Source: Basidiobolus meristosporus CBS 931.73 (Eukaryota > Basidiobolomycota > Basidiobolomycetes > Basidiobolales > Basidiobolaceae). Taken from it: a stretch of 64,000 nucleotides of DNA. Each line of letters begins with the position of its first letter. Within the stretch, counting starts at the first letter, position 1. The translations under genes were made by a program, and so were the position numbers. The notes beneath the pieces are model-generated. The model saw nothing but the letters and a program-made list of their open reading frames with translations. It made no database searches and was not told the DNA's origin. This document shows positions 1 through 11,787 of the stretch, in pieces. Location of the stretch: assembly GCA_002104905.1 (NCBI GenBank), contig MCFE01000492.1, forward strand, positions 1 through 64,000, given 5' to 3'.

Positions 1-730
1 TAAATTAAACTCTGAGCAAAGGCGCCCACAGACTTGTGTGAGCCCTAGCGGTATTCCGCAAGGTACCAAGACATTCGAGGCAAGTCTGCCGAATCTCCTT
101 AAACAGGGCTAAGTTCATTCTTTCTGCTCATTGTATTATATAGATGTTTGAGTGGCTTGATCCTAACTCGCCAAGGCAGAGGAGTCTTGGGCTTGGTATC
201 TACTAATATTGACGATCCTTTGCACATCTAGATTCCACTGGCCCGAACACTTGCTCATGGTAATTCCTATGTTTTAACCGCCTCCCTCCACCCAATACCA
301 CTTTACACTAAAGGCAAATAATTTGTTCAGTGTTGGTATATACAATGGCCATAGGAGGAGACAAATGAAATGGGTTCAACATCAAGGGTTGCCTGGGCTT
401 TCCCCGAAAAATACTCTTGAAGTTTGCTGAATGATGCCGATTAGCATCAAATAGCCCTGAAGATATGAAACTCAATAAATATGTGATGGGAAACAAAAAA
501 GAACCGCATCCGATCGATCCAATCCACATTGTTCACTCTGGTCAATCGCCAGACGGACCTGACGAAGGAAAAAAATCACCACCGAAGATGGATTCTGGTT
601 TGGATCGGGGATGGGGTCCCTGAGCTTCACCCTAAATTACCAAATTCCCCTTCACTTATTAAAAACGAGAATTTTTTCGAGTTGGTCCTTCTCTTTCACG
701 CACGTTCAAGGGGTTTTCAGTGCATCCAAT
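1..730. other. Intergenic, upstream of RPS6
   Basis: I see no coding region that I can support. The open frames here are short and resemble nothing. The last 100-200 bases should contain the RPS6 promoter and 5' leader, but I see no clear TATA box. Confidence 0.5.
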
Positions 731-1646
731 ATGAAGGTAAATACCGATCCATCCAACCTCCTTCGCACAGTGCTTGTTCACAGTCAAGCCGATGACGAGT
801 GCCTGGTCACCTATCTAGTCGATTCAGTCATCCTAACTTTCTCTACTCCCTAGTTGAACATTGCCAATCCAGCTACCGGCTGCCAAAAGACCATCGAAAT
901 CGATGATGAGCGCAAGGTGTAAGTGTGCATTGGTTCCCCTTTGTTGACAATCAAGTTGTTAAATCGCTTCATCTCCATGCAGCCGTGCTTTCTACGACAA
1001 ACGTATGTCTGCTGAAGTCCCAGGTGATTCCCTCGGTGACGAATTCAAGGGATACGTTTTCCGTATCACCGGTGGTAACGACAAACAAGGTTTCCCCATG
1101 AAGCAAGGTATCCTTCTTCCCCACCGTGTTCGTCTCCTTTTGTCCAAGGGTCACTCTTGCTACCGCCCTCGTCGTACTGGTGAGCGCAAGAGAAAGTCAG
1201 TTCGTGGCTGCATCGTCGGTTCCGATCTTTCTGTCCTTTCCTTGGTTATCGTCAAGCAAGGTGAACAAGAGCTTCCCGGATTAACTGATACCACTGTTCC
1301 CAAGCGTTTGGGTCCCAAGAGAGCTTCCAAGCTTAGAAAGATGTTCAATCTTACTAAGGAAGATGACGTCCGCAAGTTCGTCATCCGTCGTGAGGTTCAA
1401 CCCAAGAACGCTGACAAGAAGCCCTACACCAAGGCTCCCAAGATCCAACGTCTTGTCACTCCTCTCACCCTTCAACGCAAGAGACACAGAATTGCCCTCA
1501 AGCGTAAGAACTCTCAAGCCTCCAAGGAAGCTGCTGCTGAGTATGCTAAGCTTCTCGCTCAACGCGTCAAGGAACAACGTGAGAGAAAGGAGGAGATCAA
1601 GAAGAGAAGACTCAGTTCCCAACACGCTTCTGCTGCCAAGAACTAA
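731..1646 (+). CDS. RPS6: 40S ribosomal protein eS6
   Basis: Component of the small ribosomal subunit and the classical target of S6 kinase in the TOR pathway. There are three exons: 731-736 (only the codons for Met-Lys), 854-918 and 983-1646. Introns are 737-853 (GTAAAT..TAG) and 919-982 (GTAAGT..CAG). The spliced protein begins [20 protein letters not shown], the universal eS6 start, and is about 244 residues, normal for the family. The basic C-terminal tail carries RRLSS, the conserved phosphorylation motif, about 13 residues from the end. The tiny first exon was chosen because it restores the conserved N-terminus and the phases close. Identity is near certain. Confidence 0.97.
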
Positions 1647-2587
1647 AGCCCTTCCTGCTTCAATGCTCCAAGTCGATTAATCTTGTTCAATTCCATAAAT
1701 GATGATCATTTAAATAAAAGCACATTTATTGTGAATGAATTGGTGTTGATCTGGCTTGTTCGACTGGGGGAATGCAGGCAATATTAAATCTCGATGTATT
1801 CCTTCGGAGTCCCAGGTTTCCGGATTCTGTGGAGAGATATCTTGGTGATGGCTTTCCGCGTATAACACCGAAGGAAATATTCGTCAATGGCTAAAACACA
1901 GCAGGCCCGAAGCTCCTGGTTTACAACTGCAACCACGTGGGATTGATGCCACTGTTTCAAAGTAATCATAGCTCAACAGTCATTGAAGTGCACCCAACAG
2001 ATCCAGCCGAGTATTCAAGAAGTTTAGACATTTATTTTGGGGTTAGAATTAGAAGGTCTATTAGAGCTGACCGAATTTGTAACTGGATCTATGGAGCATC
2101 TTTCGAAGATGTAGTAGTAGCTTTAGTTCATACATTAGACATGTATCGGAGTGTCGGTAGGAATTTCTTGGTTTTGTCGATCCAGTATCACCTCGGCTTG
2201 GCATTAAGTGAGACATTGCAAATGCATGCTTTGCTAGGATAAAGACGTGCAAAATTCAGGAACGGCGAGATCTATATGTGACCTGTATAGACGGCAAGAA
2301 AACTTATAGCTGTTCAAAGATTAGGTGGAGATGTTGGGTGGGAAATAGCAATGATTAGAAGCATATGATGGTTTACAGATCACATGCTCCTGGTGCGGGA
2401 CACCAAGCACTGATCGCGTATTACAATTATCATGAGGAAAGGTTTGCTTAAAGAAAATGGAGTCTTAAAATGGAGCAGCACACTAATAACAGTCCAAATC
2501 ATTTGAATCCAGGTCGACTGACTTCCACCTGGGTGTTGTCGATTCTCGAGACTCGGTGCACCGTCCCACTTTCTTCTCCTATGCACC
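1647..2587. other. Intergenic between RPS6 and the KASH5-like gene
   Basis: A likely polyadenylation region of RPS6 lies at about 1700-1730 (AATAAAAG at 1713). A minus-strand frame at 1784-1969 starts with ATG at about 1961 and encodes roughly 60 residues ending in KEYIEI. It has a protein-like composition and could be the last exon of a small spliced gene. I do not recognise it and could not connect upstream exons, so no CDS is called. Confidence 0.4.
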
Positions 2588-5099
2588 TCAAGTTGGCACT
2601 TGGATAAGCTCATCACCTTGAGCGAGTGCTTGAAACCAATATATTAAATAATTGAGTGGCTGGGTTGGTGGTTGGCGCTGCTCTTGTTGGTGTTCTGGAT
2701 ACCACGTTAGGGCAGTGCTGTTTGTGATACCAATTGGCTTGGCTCTGTTGTCAAGGATAGGCTGCTGTAGGAACATGCTCGTTACAATACCCAGGATGTA
2801 AACAACCAGCGTATATAATATTACGACAACAGTCCCATGTCCGCGTGTTTTGGACGCTAGTTGGACAATCAGAGGGTCCGAGCTATGCATTTCTTCCGTC
2901 TCTTTGAGTGGATTACTGATAGCTCCGTAAGGGCGGCGTGCTATACTTTGGCGGGGTGCAGAGATGCGATGGAGAATCTCGATTGGAGTGACAAATTCCT
3001 GCGCAGTCTGAACGTAGTTGGCTGGTTCAGATAGCAGCTGATGTATGATGCTTTCCTGTACGTTGAAGTCGTTTATCAATTTCTGATACTCCGCCTCTAG
3101 CTTTTGGTGGAATTCCTCCTGATGCATCTGAGTGTTTTCTAATCCTAAGCGCTTTCCAGAAGTGCTATGGGGTGCCTTATCATCATCAGTATTGCTGTTA
3201 TGAGTGATGATGCAGAGCTCGCTTGCTGCAATGCTCTGGAATGCTATCTGATGAGCCCCAGGAGCTCTAGCCAATTTTCGTAACCGGTCGATCTCATCTT
3301 GTAGAATTTGTCTCTCGAGCGCTACAGACTTTTTGATTCCTTGCAGTTGATGAATTGCTTGTTTCCACTTCCTGGACGCATCTTCAGTCTCGTTCTTGAA
3401 AAGCTGGTTCTGATATTTTAAGTACGTTATATAGCTGCTTTCTTGTTCTCGCGGCTCGGAGCATTCTAAAGTAGGGCCTATAGTTCTACTACACTCTTCG
3501 GATGTCGACAATTCTAAGTGGAGGTTTTTTTCATTTTCGACCTCAGAAATCTGTTGATAATCGTGAGATAGCGTGTTTAATGTTTGGATGCCAGCTCCCT
3601 TGAGCGCATCATCCAAGTCTTGTCGCAAGCCATCAACAACACCTCTCAAATATTGGTTTTCTTCTTTCAGCTCATCCACTTCATGCTCGAGTATCTGAGC
3701 AAATGAGATCTCTTGTTCCAATTTCGAGATGTGTGCCTCAAATGCCGCCCGTTCCTGCTGATATCTCTTTTGTCCTATAGCGTAATGCTCCAGATGCATT
3801 TCGCCTTTCAAAAGCTCATCTTCTCGGAATCTCAACTGAAGCTGCAGTTTCTCGGTTTCCTCTTTCTTCTCATCATATTGGAGACGTAAGTCGCTATATA
3901 AATTCTTATGATGGGAGAGAACCCTGGAGATTGAGCCGATTTCGGACTCCAGCTAAAGAATAAATCAGTGGTCAGACAATATATATCGCAGAGGGAAACA
4001 ACGATGGTACCATGCATATCTGTTGCAGCTGGGCTCTTTCGTTACTTTTGTATTCTTGAATTTCACGTCTCCTAGCTGTCAACTGCACCTTCATATCATC
4101 CACACGACCCTGAAGCTCTGAAATACGTTCCTCATGCTGACGGACTGAAAGTGTGAGATTCTTTTCGGTTTGTTGAAGTCGTTTATTCAGCGCAAGGGTG
4201 ATTCGAGTCAAGTTTCCGATCTGCGAAGCCGCGTCGTTAGACTGCTCAAAAACAGTAAGTATGAATGAGTCGGCAAAACACAGGATAATTACTCACATTC
4301 ATTCCAGGGCTACTAAAGTCTTTTTCCGCTGGGTGTGGCCGGTCAAGATTCTCTCGGTCATATGGCTCCGTGAGGCTATCACGATAGCTGGTGGGTTCGC
4401 CAGTGAATCTGGAGGTGATCTGCAGAGTAGTTCAGTTTTGCGTTCAGAGTATAGGGCTACTAACTGAATGGAGTACCTCTTTATGGAGATGGAAGTGGCT
4501 ACACGATTCGACACAGGCTCCCTCAATCGAATACATTGAATGCGCGCGTTGGTCCTCGAACCCGCTCAAGATCGGCAGCACATAAATATCACGCTTCTTG
4601 TCAGCTTCTATGTAACAAAAGGATGTTGAGTACAGGAGTATTGCACAGAATTGAGCTGAAAAGCTGAGATACCTGCAGCAGCTTTACGGGTTGAAAGTGC
4701 TCGTGTGACTGGAGCAGTTCTTTGGCGTGAAGCCAGTGGGGAATGTGCGTGAGCGAAGCCCAAAGTGGAGTGTGGTCTAGGTGCAGTAGCAGAGCGTCTG
4801 CCCTTTACAGCGCTTCTGTTGGGAGTGGTGTCGGAGGAAAGAGGAAGTGCAGACAGTTGGGAGATAAGGCGATAAAGATCTTCAGGTGTAAGCTCTATCT
4901 CGGCATTTTTGGCACAAAATTTCTGTAGTAAGCCTTTTGGCTCCGAATCCAAAAGGATCACTCCTTGCTCTCGCTCAAATATGTTCAGTATAGGAAATAA
5001 GTCCTGCGCCACAATCGACCCCCGACATTCTTTATCGAATTTAGTGAATATGGCTTCCAAATTGGAGTGAAGAGTAGAAAGTGGACTGGCAGTTTGACT
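2588..5099 (-). CDS. EF-hand / coiled-coil protein with C-terminal membrane anchor, KASH5/Kms-like candidate
   Basis: Minus-strand exons 5099-4673, 4607-4477, 4419-4297, 4241-4011 and 3952-2588 join in phase to give about 758 residues. The first exon (initiator) is not identified: the frame is open only back to a TTTCAG acceptor at 5100. Order: degenerate EF-hand-like segment (about residues 15-80, FDKECRGSI), a Ser/Arg-rich linker, long heptad coiled coils (about 240-480), a disordered stretch, one hydrophobic helix (VVVILYTLVVYILGIVTSMF, about 680-700) and a tail of about 59 residues ending QVPT. EF-hand plus coiled coil plus a single C-terminal helix with a short tail is the plan of KASH5, a LINC-complex dynein adaptor in the outer nuclear membrane. 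The canonical KASH end with several prolines is not present, so this assignment is inference. Golgin-like tail-anchored proteins are the alternative. Confidence 0.6.
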
Positions 5100-6806
5100 C
5101 TGAAATTTTAGGAGGCGGCTTTAGTACTGCAATCCGTAACAACCGAGAGCATTTCCATAGAGCTTAAAGAATATCAAAGCATTGGGTGGTTGTAGAACAG
5201 CAAGTTATTGCCTAACCAACTGTCCATATGCGACTAAATGTACAAGACTCTTTTTTACCTTTATGTGTACGTCTCTGCCAGTATATCCAGCTCGAATAGT
5301 CGACATAGTTACTATGTTCCCAAATCCAACTAGGGAACAGCGAAAAAGTTATAATTGTACTATTAAAAGGAAAAGAATTAAACGAAGGAATCAATTCTAC
5401 GGGCCACTCACAGGGGGGTAATATGTTCAAAAAAAGGAGGCGGCCGAGGGGAACTTGCGAGGGATGAGAGACAGAAGAGGTTGGCTGGATCCCAACTAAT
5501 ATTGGGATCAAGGGTATTGCATACATAATATCAGAGTTTAAATATATCTAGAGGCATTGGCATGAATTTACTGTGGTCCAGTATGATGAATGTACCATGA
5601 TGGTTGATAGACATCATGAGGTTGACCAGCAATCATCACTGATCTAATGAGTGGCCATTAATGATGCACATTGCACATGTGGATGAAACAAGTATATCGT
5701 CGTTGGTGAATCCCCATGTAAATTGCAGAGCCAGTAGAGCGTTGCTCAAATTCCACCCACATGAGCTCAGGTGTAGGCATACATTGACAATTACACAAAT
5801 GCGTCGCCCCTTTCCCACGGGTTGCTCTATCCTCCTCTGCAACGCGAAGCATCCTAGTCTGGATTAGAGCCCAACTCTAAACCTCTGTCCTTATTCTTAT
5901 GCCTGCACTAGATATGCGCTCTATGGATCAGTGCATCCCGAGTCACATGCATGGCCGATTATAGCTCCCACGGGCCTTCATTGGCCAGCGGGGTTTCTGT
6001 TTCATCACAATAATCCGCTGTGTACATCAAAGGAATGTCTACAATCAACCATGGTTCAGCAAGATATTTCGGCTCAGTGACGTTGTTTGCCATATTTGCA
6101 CCCAACAATAAATGCATTGCATTGATCAAGCAAGTCCACCCAAAAGGCCCAATTTGTCGCCATCCACATGGGCCAAGCCTGGTCCAATAATTGAGTATTT
6201 TCCAGAGACTTGTTTTATGCATGCTCTGCGTGACTGCCTAGGTTAATTCCTCCAGCAACCAGTAACCACAGTCACTATAGACGTTCGATCCCCAGTTGGT
6301 TTGCATCCAGATTCCAGGTTGCTCCTACGTTAAGGTTCCAGCGCCAACCTTTAGTTGGTAAACGGGGAGAGTACAGCCATTCAGGTTCTGTTTACAGCGG
6401 TGCCGCTTTTCAAAGTGCGCAAATGTTGCTGTTGAGGGACTTGGCCAACATTAGCCTAATCAGTTTTCAATTACGATCTCTACACTGTCCGCTCATTGTT
6501 GCCAATTTAAGCCATTGGTGTTCGCCGCCATTTTTCCTTTAGAATGGCGTTTGCATAATTCTACAGATTATTAATAGTGTAGATCTGTTCAGCCATATCA
6601 GAATAGTCCCTTATACCAGTCACCTATCTAGAATCCGCTGAATTCGGATCATTCCAAGGATATCTTCTGCTATCCAACTTATTCCCTCAACAATATCAAC
6701 AGCATAGTCACCGTACAGTTCGTGGCGCTATAGTGTTCCAGTAGCCGATATATGTCTATCTGATATAGTCTGAAGCTATCTCTTTAATATACATAGAAGA
6801 TTGAAC
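5100..6806. other. Intergenic / 5' regions of two divergent genes
   Basis: This probably holds the missing first exon of the minus-strand coiled-coil gene (an ATG on the minus strand near 5160 is a candidate, but the frame does not join simply) and the promoter of the TBC gene. Short frames at 5212-5526, 5636-5867 and 5959-6222 look like chance. Confidence 0.4.
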
Positions 6807-9800
6807 ATGTTTACCTTTCCAACCCCTTGCGAAAGTTCTTCTTTTTGGGAGGATTTGGAGAGTAATGAGTATTTCGTGATGCAACGTACTCTAGGGTCAA
6901 ACAATTTTTTATTAAAAAGTGTTCTGGGAACCATCCAAAACGTGTAAGTCAGTTTTGGCTTTCTTTTTTCAAGCTTCATACTTACGTCAAGACCGCCATT
7001 CTTTCCTTGGAAAACAACCTGCACACTTCTGCTCCCGTGCATTCATTCCCCTTTGATGTCGACTTAGGTTGGAGACGAAACAAGCCCCTTTTCGTATCTT
7101 ATTTCGACCCAACAAAAATGGAGATGGGATGCATCTGATTGCTGAGGCCAACACCCGCAAGGGTATCGATAAGCCTTGGAAGTGGCTTGAAGGTGACTTT
7201 AAGTAGCGCTTATTACCTAGGGGTTGGCTGAGTACTTATCCACCATATCGCCTTATAGACCACCTGGTTAAAGAATTGGCAGCACTGGATGATCCTTACG
7301 AGAAAGAGACGTTTGTTCTGACCAAAGTCAACTCTCTTGTATCAAGCCTAGATGCTGGCGAAGACACTAACAACGATGAAAAGATGAGGGCTGCCACCAG
7401 GGCTTTCAGACAAATCTTTGAGCTGTCGGCTAGTGAAAGGCTGGTGAACTTCTATTCCTGTGGTTACAACCGCAATTTTATGATCAATCAAGGCTGGATG
7501 TATATCAGCGAGCATTATCTATGCTTCTATTCGTTTATTCTTGGGATTGAGGCCAAGATCCAAATCTCCCTGAGGGATATTGAGAGCCTACACAAGGAAA
7601 CGTCAAAAAGAGGCCTGTTGGCAGATTCCATCAAAGTGATTACGAGAAGTAAGAATGAGGTAAGTCTCTGGAATTTTCCATCGAAGTGTACACTAAACAT
7701 CAACTATGACTGTCGATCCAGTACTTCTTCTCGAATCTGTTCCAACGTGAGGAGGTAGAGTAGCGTGCAAGTAATCTGCTGACCATCCACTCTGGCCTAA
7801 TTCTCGATTGACATCTAGACCTATGACTTGTTGGTGCAGCTGACCAACTTGTCGATGCAAAAGCTCTTGCAGAATACTGCCTTGGATTTCGCCCCAGGGT
7901 CGTCGCTGGATACTCGGACCACTGCTGAGCAGCCCAGTATCGCCAAGGGGGCTACCTTCTCCCTGCAAAATTCCCATACTCAGCTGAACAAGATCTCCTT
8001 GAAAGAGGATCTCCAGCAACAGAAGCGGAACGAGCAGTATCAAGCTAGGTTTCGCCTTCCATCTTCAGAACACTTGATAATCGAGGTAGATGCAATCCTC
8101 TCCGTCCCAACCCGTGAGGAGAAGTACCAAGGGAAACTCGGCTTATCAGAAAATTTCATTACCTTCATGTCGGCAGATACGAACCTCTGCTCAGCAGCAA
8201 TACCGCTATTTGTCATCCGTAGAGTCGAAAGGATTAACCCCAAGTCCCATCTGTGTATACTGGCCATCACAACCTGGCACCAGATGAAGATAGTGTTTCA
8301 GATACAAGGCTCCAGGAAGTTAGGGGAGAGTTACTGTTCCGAACTCAAAATCAACCTCAAAGAGCAGGCAAAGGTGATGAAGATCTTAAAGCCATTCCTG
8401 AAGACGTGTGTATCGGAGAGTATGCTGAAAGAGAAAGAAACCCCCGAATATGGAGGGTTGGGATTGAAGTTTGGGTATCCAGGGGACATAAGAAGATCCA
8501 AAGAGAAAGGGAAAAACAAGTACTGGTTGAGCTATCTCAAGGACAACGGCCGTAACCTAACCTTACTGAAATACCCAGACTTCTCTCGGTTGGTGAAGAT
8601 CGGCCTCCCCAACCATCTTCGGGGCGAAATATGGGAGATATGCAGCGGTTCAATTTATCTGAGATGCATGAATCCCGGCTATTACCAAAGAATTCATGAT
8701 GAGAACGCGGGAAAGGTATCGATCTCAACGGGGGAAATCGAGAAGGACTTGAACCGCTCCTTGCCGGAATATGCCGCTTACCAGACTGCAGAAGGAATTG
8801 ATACGTTGAGAAGAGTTCTCACGGCGTATTCTTGGAAGAACCCCGCCCTTGGCTACTGTCAGGCCATGAACATTGTAGCCTCTGCCATATTGATACATAT
8901 GAGTGAAGAGCAGGCATTCTGGACCATCAGTATTCTATGCGAGCGATTCCTTCCCGGATACTACAGCACCTCCATGTATGGCGCACTTCTTGATCAATCC
9001 ATATTCGAGCACCTGGTTGAGCAATGTATACCAGCCCTCCATGAGCATCTGAAGAAAGCCGATATTCAACTGTCGGTGGCATGCCTGCCTTGGTTCTTGA
9101 GTCTTTTCATTAACACCATGCCACTCTCATTTGCATTTCGAGTGCTAGATTGCTTTTTCATGGACGGGCCGCATGTTCTGTTTCAAATCGCTCTTGCAAT
9201 TCTCAAGATCAACGAAAGCACTTTGAGCAAGGCAAAGGATGATGGCGCATTTATTCATGTGCTCAAGCAATACTTCACTAAACTGGACGATCCTCTTTAT
9301 CCGAACAGCAAGAATCCCCGCGCAAAGCTTCTAACTAAGTTCCACGAGCTCATGCTGGTGGCGTTCAAAGAATTCGCTGAGATCAACATCGACTGTATCA
9401 ATGAACTGCGTAAATCTCATCAATTTCGCATCGTGCACAACATCGAGAGCTTTACCAAGCGAACGCACATCCGCAATCTCGTCGAAACGTCGAGGTTCAA
9501 TAAGGAGGAGCTGTCGGTGATCTACGATAGATTCTACGACATCCAGTTCTACAACAACAAGAAACAGAGTGAGAACCCGGATCTCAAGATGGACTTTTGG
9601 GGATTCCAGAAGTTTCTGGCCACCATTGCCCCTTGGGCAGTAATGGAGACCAGCACTGAATCGCAGCGCCTACTCAAAGGACATGGATCGCTATTAATTC
9701 AGAAGAAGACGGTAGGGAGCTCATTTATCGAAAAGCTCTTCAAGCATTTTGACCGATCTCGGTGTGGAAGTTTGTCTCTACACGATGTGGCCAACGGGCT

Positions 9801-10623
9801 CCAAGACATCATGTTTGGTGACTTGATGGCACAGATCCAGTTCTTTTTTCATCTCCATGACGAGGATGAAGATGGACTATTGTCTAAAGAGGATGTACTG
9901 CAAATGTCCGAGAGCTTCCTATTTCTATTCCGGAATGAGAAAGACGATCGATATCTCCGAGCAGTCTCCAATTTCTTGCAAAACTCAATTCACTACTCGG
10001 AATCTCCTCCAAACCCCTCTGAGCCGAATTCCAGTGATGCTACGGTGGTAGACGACAGCGTGGATTCTCTCCCGGAGGCAAGCGTCTCTGATGGGAGAGA
10101 GGACGCCGAGGATGACAGAATCATTGTGTCACTGCCTACGTTTCGAATGGTGATTCTTGCTGACGAGACATTGGAGCAATTCTTCGATTACAAATTTGCC
10201 GCCTCCATTCAGCTCGCCAAGGACTTTAGTACTGACCGGCAAAAAGGGCTGGGCCGCGAGATTTTCGAATCGTTGCTGAACGAAGGATTTAAGCTTGCTG
10301 ATCGAGTCGCCCAGATTCCCAAAACTAAGCCAGCCCAGGCAAAACTCGCTACCAGTGAGGATTGGATCAATGCATCTGTCACGCCCACCATAATACCCAA
10401 TCGACCCAAAACCCCTCAAGAGGAGGAAGACAACGAGGAAGATGACCTAACGACGGTGGACGATCTACTAAGGCAGTTGGAGGAGCCTCACAAAGAAGAA
10501 CTGGTGGACGACTTTGAGCATATCGGTACGTAGTATTCCTTATCCTTGTCACAACGCGGTCCCAACTAAGACTGCCAAACAGAGCACACACCGGAAGACA
10601 GTCACTACGTATTAGTAAAATAG
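6807..10623 (+). CDS. GRAM-TBC-EF-hand Rab GTPase-activating protein (TBC1D8/TBC1D9 type)
   Basis: Predicted Rab GTPase-activating protein. Exons 6807-6943, 7068-7192, 7259-7659, 7722-7754, 7819-10525 and 10583-10623 close in phase to 1,147 residues. The N-terminal exons give FWEDLES..PFRILFRP..KPWKWLE, which follows the conserved N-terminus of human TBC1D8/9. Two GRAM domains follow (about 110-215 and 270-380), then a TBC domain (about 480-700) with both catalytic fingers: IEKDLNR (Arg finger) and GYCQAMN (Gln finger). A C-terminal EF-hand has a proper loop, DEDEDGLLSKED, preceded by a degenerate one. The last 57-nt intron (GTACGT..CAG with a CTAAC-like branch site) is my choice; reading through would stop at 10533 and change only the last residues. 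Domain order and length match the family well. Confidence 0.93.
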
Positions 10624-11121
10624 CAGTGCCATGTCAGGTGCTTATGATCACGTGGTTTGACTTCAGCCCACTCCTCTCCATATTCGCTGTGTATTAATGG
10701 TGTTCTAATAGGATCCATGGATCTGAGGTGCCGCTTGAGTGCTGAAACTGTCCAAAACCCCGGCATCTGAGATGAATTTACAACTTGTCAATTTATTTAG
10801 TTATATATATGCATATATAGCGCCATGGTGAAGGAAAACAAACTCGAGTGAATTTGAATATAAACCATGTTCTTCCATACTGTCATGAATCTCATATGAA
10901 CAATAAGTAAACCAGATTTCCCATGGAATAGGAACTTGGCCCTGCGGTACTTATATGTATAATTGACTACACCTGTACACATAAAGATATATATAGTCGC
11001 GACATACAACGTGAAGCTCGAAAACGTAAATGTGATAATACATAAAGCAAACCATAAACAACTGCTCTGTAGTGGATGAAAGGACCACTTGTAACACCAA
11101 CCAAGCTGGAAACAAGTCATG
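10624..11121. other. Intergenic between convergent genes
   Basis: AT-rich 3' regions of the TBC gene and the coiled-coil gene. The long minus-strand frame at 10797-11120 has a hydrophobic, low-information translation and lies downstream of a stop codon, so it is not called. Confidence 0.5.
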
Positions 11122-11787
11122 CTAATTCCGACTGTTCCTCAGGATTGCATTGGTAGCTTTCACAAAATCGAATGGATGCTTGGTCTTCACTGCAGAAAAT
11201 CCATCGTACTCCACAGAAGCAAAATTGCTTCCATTCTCCATCAGGCCTACGCAAGGAATCCGTCCCTTGGAAGGCGGCGTGAGAGGCTCTTCATCATCGT
11301 CATCTTCAAACTCCATTGCGGCCGGATCCAAAGTCTGTATTACTGGCGGTGAGGATCGCTGACGCGCTGTGGACTTATAAAGCATACCCTCCAACGAGCA
11401 CACTTTAACAAGTGCCCTGCGATTTTCGCTTCGAACTCGGCTCAGTTCTTCGTCTTTTTGAGAGATGATTTGACGCAGAGCCTGGGCGGTGAGTTTTGCC
11501 TGACCAAGCTCTCTAGAGACCGCCCTGTTCTGCTCGAAAAGGTATTGATTCTCAATACGTAAACGCTGCAACTCCGGGATCAGTTGATTGGCAAGCGCCT
11601 CGTCGTCCTCGAAATCCTTCTCCGGCTCTACGCCTGTATCGACAATTCGGAAGGTACGATAGACGGGGATTATACCCAACTTGCCTTCCCTCGGGGCTGC
11701 TTTAGAAGGCGAGCGACTTCTGGATTCCGATGTGGCCGACACCGATCCCTTCTCGTTTTTCGTGACTTTTTTCAACAAGGAGGTCAT
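11122..11787 (-). CDS. Small coiled-coil protein, conserved function unknown
   Basis: Single-exon frame of 221 residues from ATG at 11787 to TAG at 11122. The first 45 residues are basic and Ser-rich. Residues about 60-135 form a predicted parallel coiled coil with regular Leu/Ile heptads and many Glu/Arg/Gln (IPELQRLRIENQYLFEQNR, then SQKDEELSRVRSENRRALVK). An acidic patch (EFEDDDDEE) follows, and the C-terminus is mixed. There is no signal peptide or membrane segment. I do not recognise the family. The high protein-like content and clean ATG-to-stop structure make it very likely real. Confidence 0.75.
   Translation of the reverse strand: MTSLLKKVTKNEKGSVSATSESRSRSPSKAAPREGKLGIIPVYRTFRIVDTGVEPEKDFEDDEALANQLIPELQRLRIENQYLFEQNRAVSRELGQAKLTAQALRQIISQKDEELSRVRSENRRALVKVCSLEGMLYKSTARQRSSPPVIQTLDPAAMEFEDDDDEEPLTPPSKGRIPCVGLMENGSNFASVEYDGFSAVKTKHPFDFVKATNAILRNSRN

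Noticed and set aside
10797-11120. 107-codon hydrophobic minus-strand ORF
   Set aside because: AT-rich 3' flank immediately after a stop codon; hydrophobicity follows from T-rich codons.
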